Of a DNA stretch of 64,000 bases, positions 41,008 to 50,885 are shown in pieces; position 1 is the stretch's first letter, and each line of letters opens with the position of its first letter. The stretch is from NCBI GenBank assembly GCA_943788515.1, contig CALSQM010000010.1:1-64000 (forward strand). The letters are read 5' to 3'. The position numbers and the translations under genes are program-made. Origin of the DNA: an uncultured SAR86 cluster bacterium. Lineage in GTDB: Bacteria; Pseudomonadota; Gammaproteobacteria; Magnimaribacterales; D2472. The notes beneath the pieces are model-generated. The model was not told the origin of the DNA. It saw nothing but the letters and a program-made list of their open reading frames with translations, and ran no database searches.

Positions 41008-44000
41008 TTAGAAGTTTACTCTGAAACCAACTTTATAGATTGGTCCATGCTCTTGATATAAGAAAGTCATTTCTTCATATCTTGAGTACAGTAGAACATC
41101 TTCATCAGTTACGTTAATACCCTCAACAAATACTGCTGCTTTATCAGTTATGTTGTAAGTAGCGTTGAAATCAACAGTACTTCTTTCAGTAACAAATAGT
41201 GGGTTATATTGATCGTAACCAGTGAAATATTCACCTGTCATGTTGTATGCAACTCTAGCTGATACTTTTTCGTTTTCATAGAAAACAGAGAAGTTAGCTG
41301 CATCACCAAATCCTGGTAAAGCAAATTGCTCAGCTGATTCGATTGCGTATACATCAGCATTAGTGTCTCCACCAATTTTAGTAATGTTAGCCATTACACC
41401 GAAGTCATTATCAAATAAATGCTGAACAGCAATTTCCATACCATCGAGTGTTCCCTCGTATTGGTTGATAGGTTTAGCTAAATTGAATATGTACAAAGGA
41501 TCATCAGAATTACTCTGGAATACTGCATTTCCATTACCTGGATCTGCAAAACAGTCAGCAGCACCGTTACAACCAAATGTAAAGCCAGTGTTGTTTAACC
41601 ATGTCCAATCAAGAGCATTAGACCATCCACATGCCCAGTAGCCTTGTGGTGCAGTCCATTGACATAATGCATCATCGTTCTCAGGAACATTTAATGTAGC
41701 TCTAGGTCCCGCAGTGATGTCAGTAACACCGTTGAATGAACCTTGTTCAAAACCAGCTCCATGGTAGCCTGAAATTTCTTTAACAAAGAAGTTAACAGAT
41801 ACATAACTGCCTTCTTTATAGTAGTACTCATAAGCTAAGTCATAGTTGATTGATTCATATGGCTCTAAAGCTGGGTTACCAGTAGATAGAGTTGTAGGCA
41901 TTCTCCAATCAAATGGACTTGATGTAACTGCTGTATCCATCTGCTCTAAAGCAGGTCTTGCAATAGTTTTACTTGCTGCAAATTTAATAACTCTGTTTTC
42001 AGCATGCTCAAATGAAACATTTAAACTTGGAAGTACATAGTCATTTGAACCATAGCCTGTGTATGAAGCTGGTCCAGTAAGAAGGCCAACTTTATCACCA
42101 TAAGTGAAAGCACCTAAACTGTGAACAGTATTAGTTGGAACAGTTGTGTCAGAAGTTGAAGATCTATCTTCTTCTTCATATCTTAGACCAAACTGAGCTC
42201 TAAGCTCTTGTCCTTTTTCAGTAACAGTTTCAAAGTTAAAGTTTACAAAAAGTGCATCAAGTGATTCAGTAATAACTGATCTTGAGTCTCTATCACCATA
42301 ACAACCTTCTAACTGTCCCCAGTTTGAAGTTTTAGCATCATACACACTAGTTGCAACTAATCCATTAGGGTTGCCATTAGCATCAAATGCATCGTTTCTG
42401 TAACAAGAAGCAGGCCAATCTGAAGCAGGACCAAAAGCATTCCACCAAGTACCGTCACCAGTATTTAAGTCGCCCATGAATCCAGCTCTACCAAACCAGT
42501 AGAACATATCTTCTTTACTCATGTCGAAGTAATAGAAATTATTACCTGAACCTAAGAAATTGTTAATTGAAACTTTATTTAAAACATCATCAGGTAAAAA
42601 TGCATACGTCATGTTAACTGGATTTCCATTTTCAATATGACCAGTTCTTACATAGTTAAACCATTTCTGACTGTTAAAAGTTGTTTCTTGTTCAGATACA
42701 CCAAAGTCTACAGAAACCAATGATTCCATAAATAAGCCTTGGTTGTTGTCCCATTTACCAATGATTTGAAGCTGATCTAAGTCACTTTTTCTTTCTTGGT
42801 AGTTAATGTATGCCTCTCTAGGACCTATATCGCTAGAATCAAATTCTGTAGCACCTGTGTTAACGCCTCTTAGGTTTTTGTCAACACCCCAAGACAAACC
42901 ACCAGCTGAATTCTGAGTGAAATCAAAAGATCTATCTCTGAAACATGCTGAAGCTTCTCCAACTGGGTAGTAGTCCCAACCAGCCCAACATCCGTTACCA
43001 AATGTTACTGAACTTGTTGCGCTTCCACCAGGATTGCCTTTGTAAGCTGCTGATGAGTCGTGATAGTCAACTGATAATGTGAAATCATCAGTTACTCTGA
43101 ATTCTAAATTTAAACCAACAGATTTATTATTAGTATTGTCTTCTGCAAAACGGAAGTTGTTATTAAAAACACCTCCATCAAAATAAGTACCATTAACTTC
43201 ACCTGCAGTAACTGCTCCATTAGGGTTAATAGTTAATGCAGTTGTATCCCAACCAGACAGCCATGAGCCAGCTTGAACGCCAAACTGCTCAGAGAATACT
43301 GATGAAACAGTATAGTCTAAAGTTGCAGTAACTCTTCCCAGTTCATATTGAAATGTGGTTTGAAGATTTTGTCTTTCTCTTTCGTTATCCATATTTTGAT
43401 AAAGAAGACCGCTTGGGTAGAAGAAAGCTCCGTCTGCTCTTGCATTAGAAGAATTAAAAGCTGCATTAGCAGGTACGTTATTAATTATAGGGCTTGGTAA
43501 CCATGTTATTTCATTAGTACCTGACTCTCTGTTATGCATTACGTGATGAGAACCAGAAACTGAGAAACCCCATTTACCTTCGTTATACTCACCATTTCTG
43601 ATGAAGACTACATCAACTTCAGGAGTTGATGAATCACCAGTAACTACGTTGTCATGTTTCATTAATCTAGCTGAAATACCAAAAGTATTTTTTGCATTTA
43701 AAGGCTTGGTTGTAACCATGTTAATAGTTGCGCCTAATCCACCTGTTGGTAGGATTGCATTTGCTGATTTATAAACCTCAACAGCAGCAACACCAGAAGA
43801 TGAAATATCACCAAAGTCAAATGATCTACCGCCAACCCATAATGGGGGAACAGTAGGCATTGATCTTCCATTAAGAGTAACTAGGTTAAATTCTGGTCCT
43901 AGACCCCTAACAGTAACAGATGTACTTTCACCATTATCTCTGTTAGTTGTAACACCAACTAATCTAGATAAAGCTTCAGCAATATTTCTATCGGCAAACT

Positions 44001-44205
44001 TACCAATATCTTCAGCTGTTATAGCATCAACAACACCAACGTTGTCTCTTTTAATAGAAATAGCATCGATCAAACTTGATCTAATACCGGTAGTAACAAC
44101 TTCTTCAACTACTGAATCTTCAGACTCTTCTTCTTGTTGAGCAGAAATCGATGTTGTCATGGATAATGGTAGTAATACCATTAAAGATAATAAGTATTTA
44201 TTCAC
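41008..44205 (-). CDS. TonB-dependent outer-membrane receptor (TonB-Xanth-Caul type)
   Basis: A 1065-residue intact receptor. A signal peptide ends at SISAQQEE; a TonB box-like VEEVVTTGIRSSL is followed by the plug (ITAEDIGKFADRNIAEAL, TVRGLGPEFNLVTLNGRSM) characteristic of the TonB-Xanth-Caul subfamily. The barrel ends in the aromatic strand IYKVGFRVNF. This subfamily often handles oligosaccharides or other large nutrients. Its 5' region (44206-44415) is AT-rich and holds only the terminator of the next gene. Confidence 0.92.
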   Translation of the reverse strand: MNKYLLSLMVLLPLSMTTSISAQQEEESEDSVVEEVVTTGIRSSLIDAISIKRDNVGVVDAITAEDIGKFADRNIAEALSRLVGVTTNRDNGESTSVTVRGLGPEFNLVTLNGRSMPTVPPLWVGGRSFDFGDISSSGVAAVEVYKSANAILPTGGLGATINMVTTKPLNAKNTFGISARLMKHDNVVTGDSSTPEVDVVFIRNGEYNEGKWGFSVSGSHHVMHNRESGTNEITWLPSPIINNVPANAAFNSSNARADGAFFYPSGLLYQNMDNERERQNLQTTFQYELGRVTATLDYTVSSVFSEQFGVQAGSWLSGWDTTALTINPNGAVTAGEVNGTYFDGGVFNNNFRFAEDNTNNKSVGLNLEFRVTDDFTLSVDYHDSSAAYKGNPGGSATSSVTFGNGCWAGWDYYPVGEASACFRDRSFDFTQNSAGGLSWGVDKNLRGVNTGATEFDSSDIGPREAYINYQERKSDLDQLQIIGKWDNNQGLFMESLVSVDFGVSEQETTFNSQKWFNYVRTGHIENGNPVNMTYAFLPDDVLNKVSINNFLGSGNNFYYFDMSKEDMFYWFGRAGFMGDLNTGDGTWWNAFGPASDWPASCYRNDAFDANGNPNGLVATSVYDAKTSNWGQLEGCYGDRDSRSVITESLDALFVNFNFETVTEKGQELRAQFGLRYEEEDRSSTSDTTVPTNTVHSLGAFTYGDKVGLLTGPASYTGYGSNDYVLPSLNVSFEHAENRVIKFAASKTIARPALEQMDTAVTSSPFDWRMPTTLSTGNPALEPYESINYDLAYEYYYKEGSYVSVNFFVKEISGYHGAGFEQGSFNGVTDITAGPRATLNVPENDDALCQWTAPQGYWACGWSNALDWTWLNNTGFTFGCNGAADCFADPGNGNAVFQSNSDDPLYIFNLAKPINQYEGTLDGMEIAVQHLFDNDFGVMANITKIGGDTNADVYAIESAEQFALPGFGDAANFSVFYENEKVSARVAYNMTGEYFTGYDQYNPLFVTERSTVDFNATYNITDKAAVFVEGINVTDEDVLLYSRYEEMTFLYQEHGPIYKVGFRVNF

Positions 44206-44352
44206 GGATTATTCCCCTGTTATATATAAAACTGGGTGCATTAAACAACATTGTTGTTTATACGTCAAGAATATGAGAAAAGATAAAAAAAATGTAAATA
44301 TTTTACATTTATGTGAAGAAAAAAATAAGAAAAGTAAGTGTTTGTAAAAAAC

Positions 44353-44380
44353 AAAACCCAGCCTGTTTAGACTGGGCTTG
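44353..44380 (-). terminator. Rho-independent terminator after the RRM gene
   Basis: Stem of CCCAG pairing with CTGGG (about 44357-44361 with 44372-44376), with further flanking pairs, followed on the minus strand by a T-rich tail. It lies about 40 bases beyond the RNA-binding protein stop. Confidence 0.6.
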
Positions 44381-44415
44381 TGTTTAAATGAATTTATTTA
44401 AGATTAAGTAATTAC

Positions 44416-44661
44416 TTATCTTGTTTCACGAGGTCTTGATTCATTCACAACTAATTTTCTGCCCTCTATTTCACTGTCATTTAGAGCTGCAATTGCTGCT
44501 TCAGCACCATCACTCATTTCAACAAAACCAAAACCTCTAGAACGATTAGTCATTCTGTCAGTAATAATTTTTGCTGATGTTACAGAACCATGTTCTGCAA
44601 AAAGATTTTCAAGGTCTTGGTCGCTCATTCCCCAAGAAAGATTTCCAACGTATATATTCAT
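44416..44661 (-). CDS. RRM-type RNA-binding protein
   Basis: An 81-residue single RRM domain: RNP2 NIYVGNLSW at the N-terminus and RNP1 RSRGFGFVEM near residue 44, with a short basic tail ending PRETR. Small glycine-poor RRM proteins of this type are common in marine proteobacteria and cyanobacteria. ATG at 44661 chosen over an upstream TTG. Confidence 0.9.
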   Translation of the reverse strand: MNIYVGNLSWGMSDQDLENLFAEHGSVTSAKIITDRMTNRSRGFGFVEMSDGAEAAIAALNDSEIEGRKLVVNESRPRETR

Positions 44662-44721
44662 AGTATCCAATAATTAAAAAAATGTATCTTACAATAAAAA
44701 TTGTACTATTTGTTAAATTAT

Positions 44722-45660
44722 TTAATCTTTTAAAAACTCTAAGGCTTGCTCTCCGAACTCTGACCACCAATGCATACCCATCAAATGTATTTTTTCCAGA
44801 TTTAAATCAGAGCTGTCATCAAGTATTTTATTGATATTGCCTAGCGATGAATTAATTCTAAGATATGAGTCGCCTATAATATCTTCAGCGATATCATGGT
44901 GAATTTCTGAATCAAGCATCATTCCCATTATATCATTTCGAAGCCACCCAACTCCTCCCCAAATAGATGATGATTTACCATTTATTTTTTTCTTATTTAG
45001 ACCTGCACCAATACTAAGAATTTTAATCCTATCGGTTTGAAAATATTCCTTAGCCTGAGCAAAGCCAATCATTGAGGGGTTATTTGTTACAACACCTCCG
45101 TCTATCATCCACTTACCATTTTGCATTTGGTATGTTGGAAAGTACATTGGCGCTGCGCTTGAGGCACACACTGCATCAGTTATGCTTATTTCAGGTGTAG
45201 AAAAATTACTATGAATAGCGTGAACTCTATTCTCGACATCATAAGCTAATGTAACTAGGGGTTTTTTTACTTCTCTAAGCAAGTCCGTGGAGAAGATTTC
45301 ATTAAGCACTCCAACCCTGCCCTCTGATTCGTACCTTGGCCTGGCCTGAATAAGAGATGCTTTATCCCAGAAGAATGAGGTTTTCATAATTCTTTCAAGA
45401 TACTCCCTAGACCAATATTTTTTTAATTCTGATGCTTGCATTCCATTATGAGCAAGACAAGCAGCATTAAATGCACCTGCGCTAGTGCCAACAAACATGT
45501 CAAAGGAATCAAAAATTTTTTTTCCAGACTCTGCTTCAAGTTTTTTTAAAAATACAATACCAGCGATAGCTCTAACTCCCCCGCCGTCAAGTGAAAGAAC
45601 TTTTTTAAACTTTGACTTCTGCTGGGGTTTTTTAAAAACATTAAAAAAACTATTCATCAT
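44722..45660 (-). CDS. Patatin-like phospholipase
   Basis: A 312-residue acyl hydrolase. The glycine-rich oxyanion loop DGGGVRAIAG is near residue 27, the nucleophile in FVGTSAGAFNAA near 60 and the catalytic Asp in MIDGGVVTNNP near 175. The first two codons are both ATG. Cytoplasmic or peripheral membrane; releases fatty acids from lipids. No signal peptide visible. Confidence 0.87.
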   Translation of the reverse strand: MMNSFFNVFKKPQQKSKFKKVLSLDGGGVRAIAGIVFLKKLEAESGKKIFDSFDMFVGTSAGAFNAACLAHNGMQASELKKYWSREYLERIMKTSFFWDKASLIQARPRYESEGRVGVLNEIFSTDLLREVKKPLVTLAYDVENRVHAIHSNFSTPEISITDAVCASSAAPMYFPTYQMQNGKWMIDGGVVTNNPSMIGFAQAKEYFQTDRIKILSIGAGLNKKKINGKSSSIWGGVGWLRNDIMGMMLDSEIHHDIAEDIIGDSYLRINSSLGNINKILDDSSDLNLEKIHLMGMHWWSEFGEQALEFLKD

Positions 45661-45690
45661 TTTATTGTAAACAGATAAAAAATTTTAGAT

Positions 45691-45720
45691 ATAAAAAAGG
45701 GCCTACAAAGACCCTTTTTT
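45691..45720 (-). terminator. Rho-independent terminator after the PAN-domain gene
   Basis: Stem AAAGGG/CCCTTT flanked by longer A and T runs (45693-45701 with 45712-45720) around a ten-base loop, 16 bases beyond the stop of the PAN-like gene. Confidence 0.75.
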
Positions 45721-45735
45721 ATTTAATGCTGGTAA

Positions 45736-46023
45736 CTAATTCTTAAGGCCTGATACTGCATCTGTGTTTTCGGTTTCTTTAGTAACTGTTTTTAGAATTG
45801 TACAGCTGCCTTTTGATGCATCAAGTGTAAAAGCCACACATGATGATCTGCTAGTGCAAAGTGCCTGACAACTTTCTACTGTTCTAAATTTCTTTGAAGT
45901 TTTCACGGTTGCTATTTTTCCAGATAGTGAAATATCAGCTTTAGGTGTGAAGTTCATGTCTGCAGCAAAAGCAGGAAGTGCAAACATAGCTGTGAATACA
46001 ATAATTGAAGTTAGTTTTTTCAT
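45736..46023 (-). CDS. Small secreted PAN/Apple-like domain protein
   Basis: A 95-residue periplasmic protein. The signal peptide ends at LPAFAADMNF; the mature part has TVESCQALCTSRSSCVAFTLDASKGSCTIL, the Cys spacing of a PAN/Apple domain, a binding module for proteins or sugars. The ATG at 46023 follows a TAAAGG site; the longer frame to 46062 is unlikely. An inverted repeat (CTTACTTATGTAAG, about 46064-46077) lies in its upstream region. Confidence 0.7.
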   Translation of the reverse strand: MKKLTSIIVFTAMFALPAFAADMNFTPKADISLSGKIATVKTSKKFRTVESCQALCTSRSSCVAFTLDASKGSCTILKTVTKETENTDAVSGLKN

Positions 46024-46142
46024 ATTTATACCTTTAGGGGGGTTAAAAATTATTATTTGCACTTACTTATGTAAGCACTGAACACATCTTAAATAAAAAT
46101 GTATGCACTGTATACATTAAAAGTATATAAATATTGAATCTA

Positions 46143-46454
46143 TTATTTGACTATATTTAAATTCAAGAGATCGCTGGCCTGTTTAAGACTTCCAGCATTA
46201 GTAACGTTTGAATATCCAGCATCAATTAATATTTGAGTAGCTCTTCCTGATCTATTTCCACTTCTGCAATACAAATAGATTTTTTCATCTTTATTTACTG
46301 AGTTTGTGATATTTTGAATATCTTGCCACTCGATATTCATTGCATTTTCTAAGTGGCCACTGGACCATTCGTCTGGAGTTCTGACATCAATTACTACATC
46401 TGCATATATTATAGGCAGAAACAATATGCCCATAAGAATCTTCTTCAAAACCAT
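46143..46454 (-). CDS. Secreted rhodanese-domain protein
   Basis: A 103-residue protein with a short signal peptide (ILMGILFLPIIYADV) and one rhodanese domain. IDVRTPDEWSSGHLENAMNI and the active loop YCRSGNRSGRA with its Cys are visible. Periplasmic sulfur transfer or redox role. The ATG shares a base with the GMC oxidoreductase stop (TAATG). Confidence 0.85.
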   Translation of the reverse strand: MVLKKILMGILFLPIIYADVVIDVRTPDEWSSGHLENAMNIEWQDIQNITNSVNKDEKIYLYCRSGNRSGRATQILIDAGYSNVTNAGSLKQASDLLNLNIVK

Positions 46455-48133
46455 TAAGCCCAGTCCTCTAAAATCATATCTGATGCTTTTTCACCTATCA
46501 TGATTGTTGGAGCATTTGTATTGCCCCCAACTAAGGTAGGCATAATAGATGCGTCTATTACCCTTAACCCAGATACTTTATGCACTTTTAATCTTTCATT
46601 TACAACTGACATCTCATCACTACCCATTTTACATGTTCCAACCGGATGATAGACAGTGTCTGCGTCCTCTCTAATAGCCTGCTCAATGTCTTCATCATTA
46701 TCTAAGTCGACAGGTCTTTGAACATGACCGCTTGTGTATTTAGATAAAGGTTCTTTATTCATAACTTTCATCATTTTTTTATACCCAGCAACCATATCTC
46801 TCATATCATCTGGATGAGATAAGAATTTCGGATCTATTTTTGGATCATCTGTTGGATCTGCGGATTGAAGCGTAACCTCCCCTCTAGATTTGGGTCTAAG
46901 TAAGCAAGTATGACAACTTAATCCAGTGCCCCAAACACTTTCTCTTCCATGATCGACAACCATCCCTGGTGCAAAATGGAGTTGAATATCAGGAACTGTA
47001 ATATCATTTCTTGATCTAATAAAACCACCAGCCTCAGCGACGGTTGAGGTAAACATTCCAGTCTTTATAAGAAGGTATTTAACAAGCTCGTAGGGATACT
47101 TTAAGAAAATTGTTCCTAAAGAAAAACCAAATAAATTAAGAGACTTATATTTATGAACAGATAAATAATCTATGTGATCTTGAAGATTCTTCCCAACACC
47201 AGGTAAATCAACTTTGTGTTCAATACCGTGCTTTGTAATCTCTTGCTCTGGCCCAATTCCAGATCTAAGTAATACCTGAGGAGAACCAAAAGCGCCCGAT
47301 GATAATAAAACTTCTTTAGTAGCATTAAGTGTGAATTCATTGCCATCCTCTCCAATACATGACACACCGGTGGCCCTACTATCATTTACCAAAATTTTAT
47401 TTACATTAGTATCAGTTAAAACTGTCAAGTTTTCTCTCTCCAATGCGGGGACTAAATATGCCTTAGCAGCACTACATCTCTTACCGTTTTTTTGAGTAGT
47501 TTGATAATACCCAATGCCCTCTTGGCTTTCGCCATTAAAATCTTCATTAAAACCAAAAACCGATGACCCTGTTTCAACAAAATCGTCTACAGGTTTATTT
47601 TTGTGACGAATATTAGCTACATTTAAGGGACCATCCTGGCCATGGAAATCATTTTGATGAATTTCGTTATGCTCAGCTTTCTTAAAGTAAGGCAGGATCT
47701 CATCATATGACCAACCATTATTTCCAAGCTCAGACCAATGATCATAATCCCACTTGTGACCTCTAACATATAACATTGCATTGATTGAACTAGAGCCGCC
47801 CAGTGTTTTGCCTCTTGGCTGATACCCTCTTCTATATTCCTCACTTTCAGATTCAACCTCATGGACGCCGCCTGATGAATCTACCATAGCCTTGGCAGGC
47901 TCGGTTACTTTTACTTTTGCGAACTCTTTTTGAGGTTCTGTATTGTAATTCCAGCTGTATTTACTTCCCGCTCCAAGGAATGCAAAGCCCAGGGGAACAT
48001 GAAGTCTTACATCGGTATCTCTTGATCCTGCTTCAATTAAACATACATTAAAGTGAGGGTTTGAACTTAGCCTGTTGGCTAGAACACAACCTGCGGAGCC
48101 GGCACCTAAAATTATAAAATCATATTCTTTCAT
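46454..48133 (-). CDS. GMC-family choline dehydrogenase-like oxidoreductase
   Basis: A 559-residue flavoprotein. The FAD motif LGAGSAGCVLANRLS is near residue 10, GKTLGGSSSINAMLYVRG near 108, and the C-terminal catalytic-His segment VYHPVGTCKMG leads into GGNTNAPTIMIGEKASDMI. Closest in layout to choline/alcohol dehydrogenases (BetA group). No betaine-aldehyde dehydrogenase is nearby, so the alcohol substrate is open. Confidence 0.87.
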   Translation of the reverse strand: MKEYDFIILGAGSAGCVLANRLSSNPHFNVCLIEAGSRDTDVRLHVPLGFAFLGAGSKYSWNYNTEPQKEFAKVKVTEPAKAMVDSSGGVHEVESESEEYRRGYQPRGKTLGGSSSINAMLYVRGHKWDYDHWSELGNNGWSYDEILPYFKKAEHNEIHQNDFHGQDGPLNVANIRHKNKPVDDFVETGSSVFGFNEDFNGESQEGIGYYQTTQKNGKRCSAAKAYLVPALERENLTVLTDTNVNKILVNDSRATGVSCIGEDGNEFTLNATKEVLLSSGAFGSPQVLLRSGIGPEQEITKHGIEHKVDLPGVGKNLQDHIDYLSVHKYKSLNLFGFSLGTIFLKYPYELVKYLLIKTGMFTSTVAEAGGFIRSRNDITVPDIQLHFAPGMVVDHGRESVWGTGLSCHTCLLRPKSRGEVTLQSADPTDDPKIDPKFLSHPDDMRDMVAGYKKMMKVMNKEPLSKYTSGHVQRPVDLDNDEDIEQAIREDADTVYHPVGTCKMGSDEMSVVNERLKVHKVSGLRVIDASIMPTLVGGNTNAPTIMIGEKASDMILEDWA

Positions 48134-48221
48134 GAAATTCTCCCCAAAATCAATATCTACAGTTTATGTTTAACTTCTATATCTGTAAACTTATTAATAT
48201 TTATAAAGTTTATGTGCTCCT

Positions 48222-48971
48222 ATGAGTTTATTTAATATATTTATTATTTTTTGGGTCCTTGTGGCTATCGCTACATTTATTTACCTTTTTTTTAATAATG
48301 CACCTTATGGCAGGCACATAGAGGAAGGCTGGGGAACAAATATTTCAGCAAGAGCTGGTTGGGTTATTATGGAATCGCCTTGCGTTATATTGATGATCAT
48401 ATTTGGTTTAATAGTTAGGAATGACCTAGATTTAGTCCATGAAGTATTCTTGATGATTTGGTTAACGCATTACACTCATAGAACATTTATTTATCCATTT
48501 GTGATTGATATGACGAACCCAAAAATGCCAATAAGCATAGCTGTATCGGCATTCTGTTTTAATCTAGTGAATGTTAGTATCCAGGCCTTTGGTATATTTT
48601 ATTTTACGAGTTACTCTTCTGATTGGCTTTCATCTGATACCTTTATTGTAGGCTTGTCTTTATTTTTTATTGGTATGTTTATTAATATCAGATCAGATTA
48701 TTTAATTGTAGGCCTAAGAAAGAAAATGGGACCAGGCTATCATTTGCCTAATAAATTCCTTCATAAGTATGTATCTTCCCCTAACTATTTTGGAGAAATC
48801 ATAGAGTGGATTGGTTGGGCAATATTAACCTGGAGTATTTCTGGATTAGTTTTTTTACTTTGGACAATAGCTAACCTTTTCCCAAGGGCTATAGCACACC
48901 ATAAATGGTACCAAGAAAAATTTGGAAACTATCCTAAAAATAGAAAGGCTATTATTCCAGGAATAATTTAA
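48222..48971 (+). CDS. Steroid 5-alpha-reductase-like membrane enzyme
   Basis: A 249-residue, six-helix membrane protein. The C-terminal part has GPGYHLPNKFLHKYVSSPNY, FGEIIEWIGWA and a final YQEKFGNYPKNRKAIIPG. This is the conserved NADPH-binding end of 3-oxo-5-alpha-steroid 4-dehydrogenases and related DUF1295 proteins. Bacterial versions act on sterols or other polyprenoid-like enones. Convergent with the epimerase gene, overlapping by four bases. Confidence 0.85.
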   Translation: MSLFNIFIIFWVLVAIATFIYLFFNNAPYGRHIEEGWGTNISARAGWVIMESPCVILMIIFGLIVRNDLDLVHEVFLMIWLTHYTHRTFIYPFVIDMTNPKMPISIAVSAFCFNLVNVSIQAFGIFYFTSYSSDWLSSDTFIVGLSLFFIGMFINIRSDYLIVGLRKKMGPGYHLPNKFLHKYVSSPNYFGEIIEWIGWAILTWSISGLVFLLWTIANLFPRAIAHHKWYQEKFGNYPKNRKAIIPGII

Positions 48972-49966
48972 ATCAAATCGTAATCAACAATTTGTTTTGC
49001 AGCGGCTAAGATAGATTCTTCTGCAGCAATAGGGTTCCATCCAAGCACATCTTTTGCCTTAGTTGTATTGCAGTCCCTTTGCTTCCCAGCCATTTTAGAA
49101 ATAGTTTTTAAGTCACTTTTAAACAAAGCCATTACTTTTAATAAAAGGTTTGGCATATTTTTTTCAGGAGCTTTGTATCCATTAGCATTCAGGACATTGG
49201 CGATATCACTCATCCACATCTCTTTTTCAGAAACAATAAACCTTTCGCCATCCGACTCTGTATTTTTCATAGCTAATATGTGAGCCTTAGCAACATCCCT
49301 TACATCCACAATACCTATATGAATTTTTGCAAGAGCTGGCATGGAGCCGTTAAGCATTCTTAGGACCATTGAATTAGAAATGCCAACATCATCTGACAAT
49401 GATGGCCCTAGAACTCCAACAGGATTAATTACAGTTAATTTATAACTTACATCATTGTCCTTTACATAATCCCATGCAGCTCTTTCGGCTAAAGTCTTGC
49501 TCTTGGAATAGAAAGTCATTTTGTCATTAGAAGTATCTGACCAATGGGTTTCATTAAAACTTGTAGTGCCATCAAAAGTATCACCGACAGCAGCAAAGGA
49601 TGAAGTTAACACCACTTTTTTAATATCGTGCTTGTCAGCAAATTTTAAAGCCCTTAATGCGCCTTCTACAGCAGGCTTAACAAAAAACTCTTCGGTTTCA
49701 TTTGAAAGTACAAATGGTGACGCGACATGCAGAAGGTAATCACAGCCGGACATAGCCTCATCCCAACCCTCATCGCTCATTAAATCAACAGGAAATAGAG
49801 TAAGGTTTTCACAAGAAGTATTATGCTTTTCAAGTGACTGTCTTACTTCAGACTCTCTTTGCATTGAACGCAGACTTCCATTAACTGCATAGCCTTGCTC
49901 AAGAAGCTGTTGTATACAATGAAGACCGATAAACCCAGTCGCACCAGTTACTAATACTTTTTCCAT
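48968..49966 (-). CDS. NAD(P)-dependent epimerase/dihydroflavonol-reductase-like SDR
   Basis: A 332-residue extended SDR. The cofactor motif VLVTGATGFIGLHC is at the N-terminus, DYLLHVASPF near residue 82, and the catalytic YxxxK is FYSKSKTLAE near 152. This matches the dihydroflavonol-4-reductase/3-beta-HSD group, plausible beside a steroid-reductase-like gene. Substrate unknown. Confidence 0.85.
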   Translation of the reverse strand: MEKVLVTGATGFIGLHCIQQLLEQGYAVNGSLRSMQRESEVRQSLEKHNTSCENLTLFPVDLMSDEGWDEAMSGCDYLLHVASPFVLSNETEEFFVKPAVEGALRALKFADKHDIKKVVLTSSFAAVGDTFDGTTSFNETHWSDTSNDKMTFYSKSKTLAERAAWDYVKDNDVSYKLTVINPVGVLGPSLSDDVGISNSMVLRMLNGSMPALAKIHIGIVDVRDVAKAHILAMKNTESDGERFIVSEKEMWMSDIANVLNANGYKAPEKNMPNLLLKVMALFKSDLKTISKMAGKQRDCNTTKAKDVLGWNPIAAEESILAAAKQIVDYDLI

Positions 49967-50032
49967 ACTTCACCTTTTTAAAAATTAGATTAATCATCAT
50001 ACATTAATTTATTTTTATATTAAGATTGCCTA

Positions 50033-50431
50033 ATGAATAAATATATCAAAGCATTAGCAATCGTATCCATTGCGCTCAATTCGCAGGCAGATACCTCAAA
50101 AGAACAATCTGCATGTATCAATGATGCCTTAATACAAATATTAAAAACTGACGAATCTAAAAGAGAAAGGCTGGTTATATTTAATGAAAGTAGTGATGAT
50201 CTAGAATTAAAAGAGCTATTACATCAATTGAAAACAAGCTCAGAAAATAATACCTTCTACTTAATCGATCTGGATACTTTATGGAATTGGGATAGGAAAA
50301 ATGAAATGAAGTTTATTTATAAAATTCTTGATTTAATGAACAGAAACTATCAATTGGAATCTGTAAGCCCTAACTTAAAAAATAAATACCTTTTAGAAGC
50401 TAGGCATATGTGTGAAGGCCTAAGTAAATAG
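50033..50431 (+). CDS. Secreted hypothetical protein
   Basis: A 132-residue protein with a probable signal peptide (ALAIVSIALNSQA) and a charged helical body. Two Cys (residues about 26 and 128) could pair. No recognised family. Convergent with the ABM-like gene at 50453-50875. Confidence 0.55.
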   Translation: MNKYIKALAIVSIALNSQADTSKEQSACINDALIQILKTDESKRERLVIFNESSDDLELKELLHQLKTSSENNTFYLIDLDTLWNWDRKNEMKFIYKILDLMNRNYQLESVSPNLKNKYLLEARHMCEGLSK

Positions 50432-50452
50432 GCCCTCATCGATTTAACAATC

Positions 50453-50875
50453 TTACCTTTTAAAACCGTTTATTAAGGTCCTGTGGTCCTGGGTGAAAGC
50501 CGACATGGCCTCCTTGAGCTCATCGCTGGTATCTCCCATCACTTGAAAATTAGTGATGACAAATGTGTCAATGAACTTTTGTTTATGCGAGGCTTTGTCG
50601 AATGCATCCATATGAAATAAAGCATCCTCATTGCTATGATAGACCTCCATTAAAGATACTTTTGTTTTGTCCTCTGAGATCCAGTACTTATAATACATAG
50701 TCTTAGGTTCCGTTTTTTTTACTGTTTTTACTAGATAGTCTACGAAGCCTTGAACGCTATCAGATTTACCCTCAGCAATATCCATATCTAGATAAAAAAT
50801 TATAGGTTCAGACTTGTGATGCATGGCCATCAGAAATGATGGCATCAGCATGGTTAGTAATAATAATTTTTTCAT
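50453..50875 (-). CDS. Secreted ABM-like (dimeric alpha/beta barrel) protein
   Basis: A 140-residue protein: signal peptide MKKLLLLTMLMPSFLMAMHH, then a single ferredoxin-like domain with YYKYWISEDKTKVSLMEVYH and DALFHMDAF, the pattern of antibiotic-biosynthesis-monooxygenase-like folds. A clear AAGGAG site precedes the ATG. It follows the 274-residue lipoprotein by 10 bases, so they form a pair. Confidence 0.65.
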   Translation of the reverse strand: MKKLLLLTMLMPSFLMAMHHKSEPIIFYLDMDIAEGKSDSVQGFVDYLVKTVKKTEPKTMYYKYWISEDKTKVSLMEVYHSNEDALFHMDAFDKASHKQKFIDTFVITNFQVMGDTSDELKEAMSAFTQDHRTLINGFKR

Positions 50876-50885
50876 TTAGCTCTCC

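Noticed and set aside
46062-46142. Inverted repeats upstream of the PAN-domain gene as a defined operator
   Set aside because: Short AT-rich inverted repeats are expected by chance here, and I cannot link them to a known regulator.
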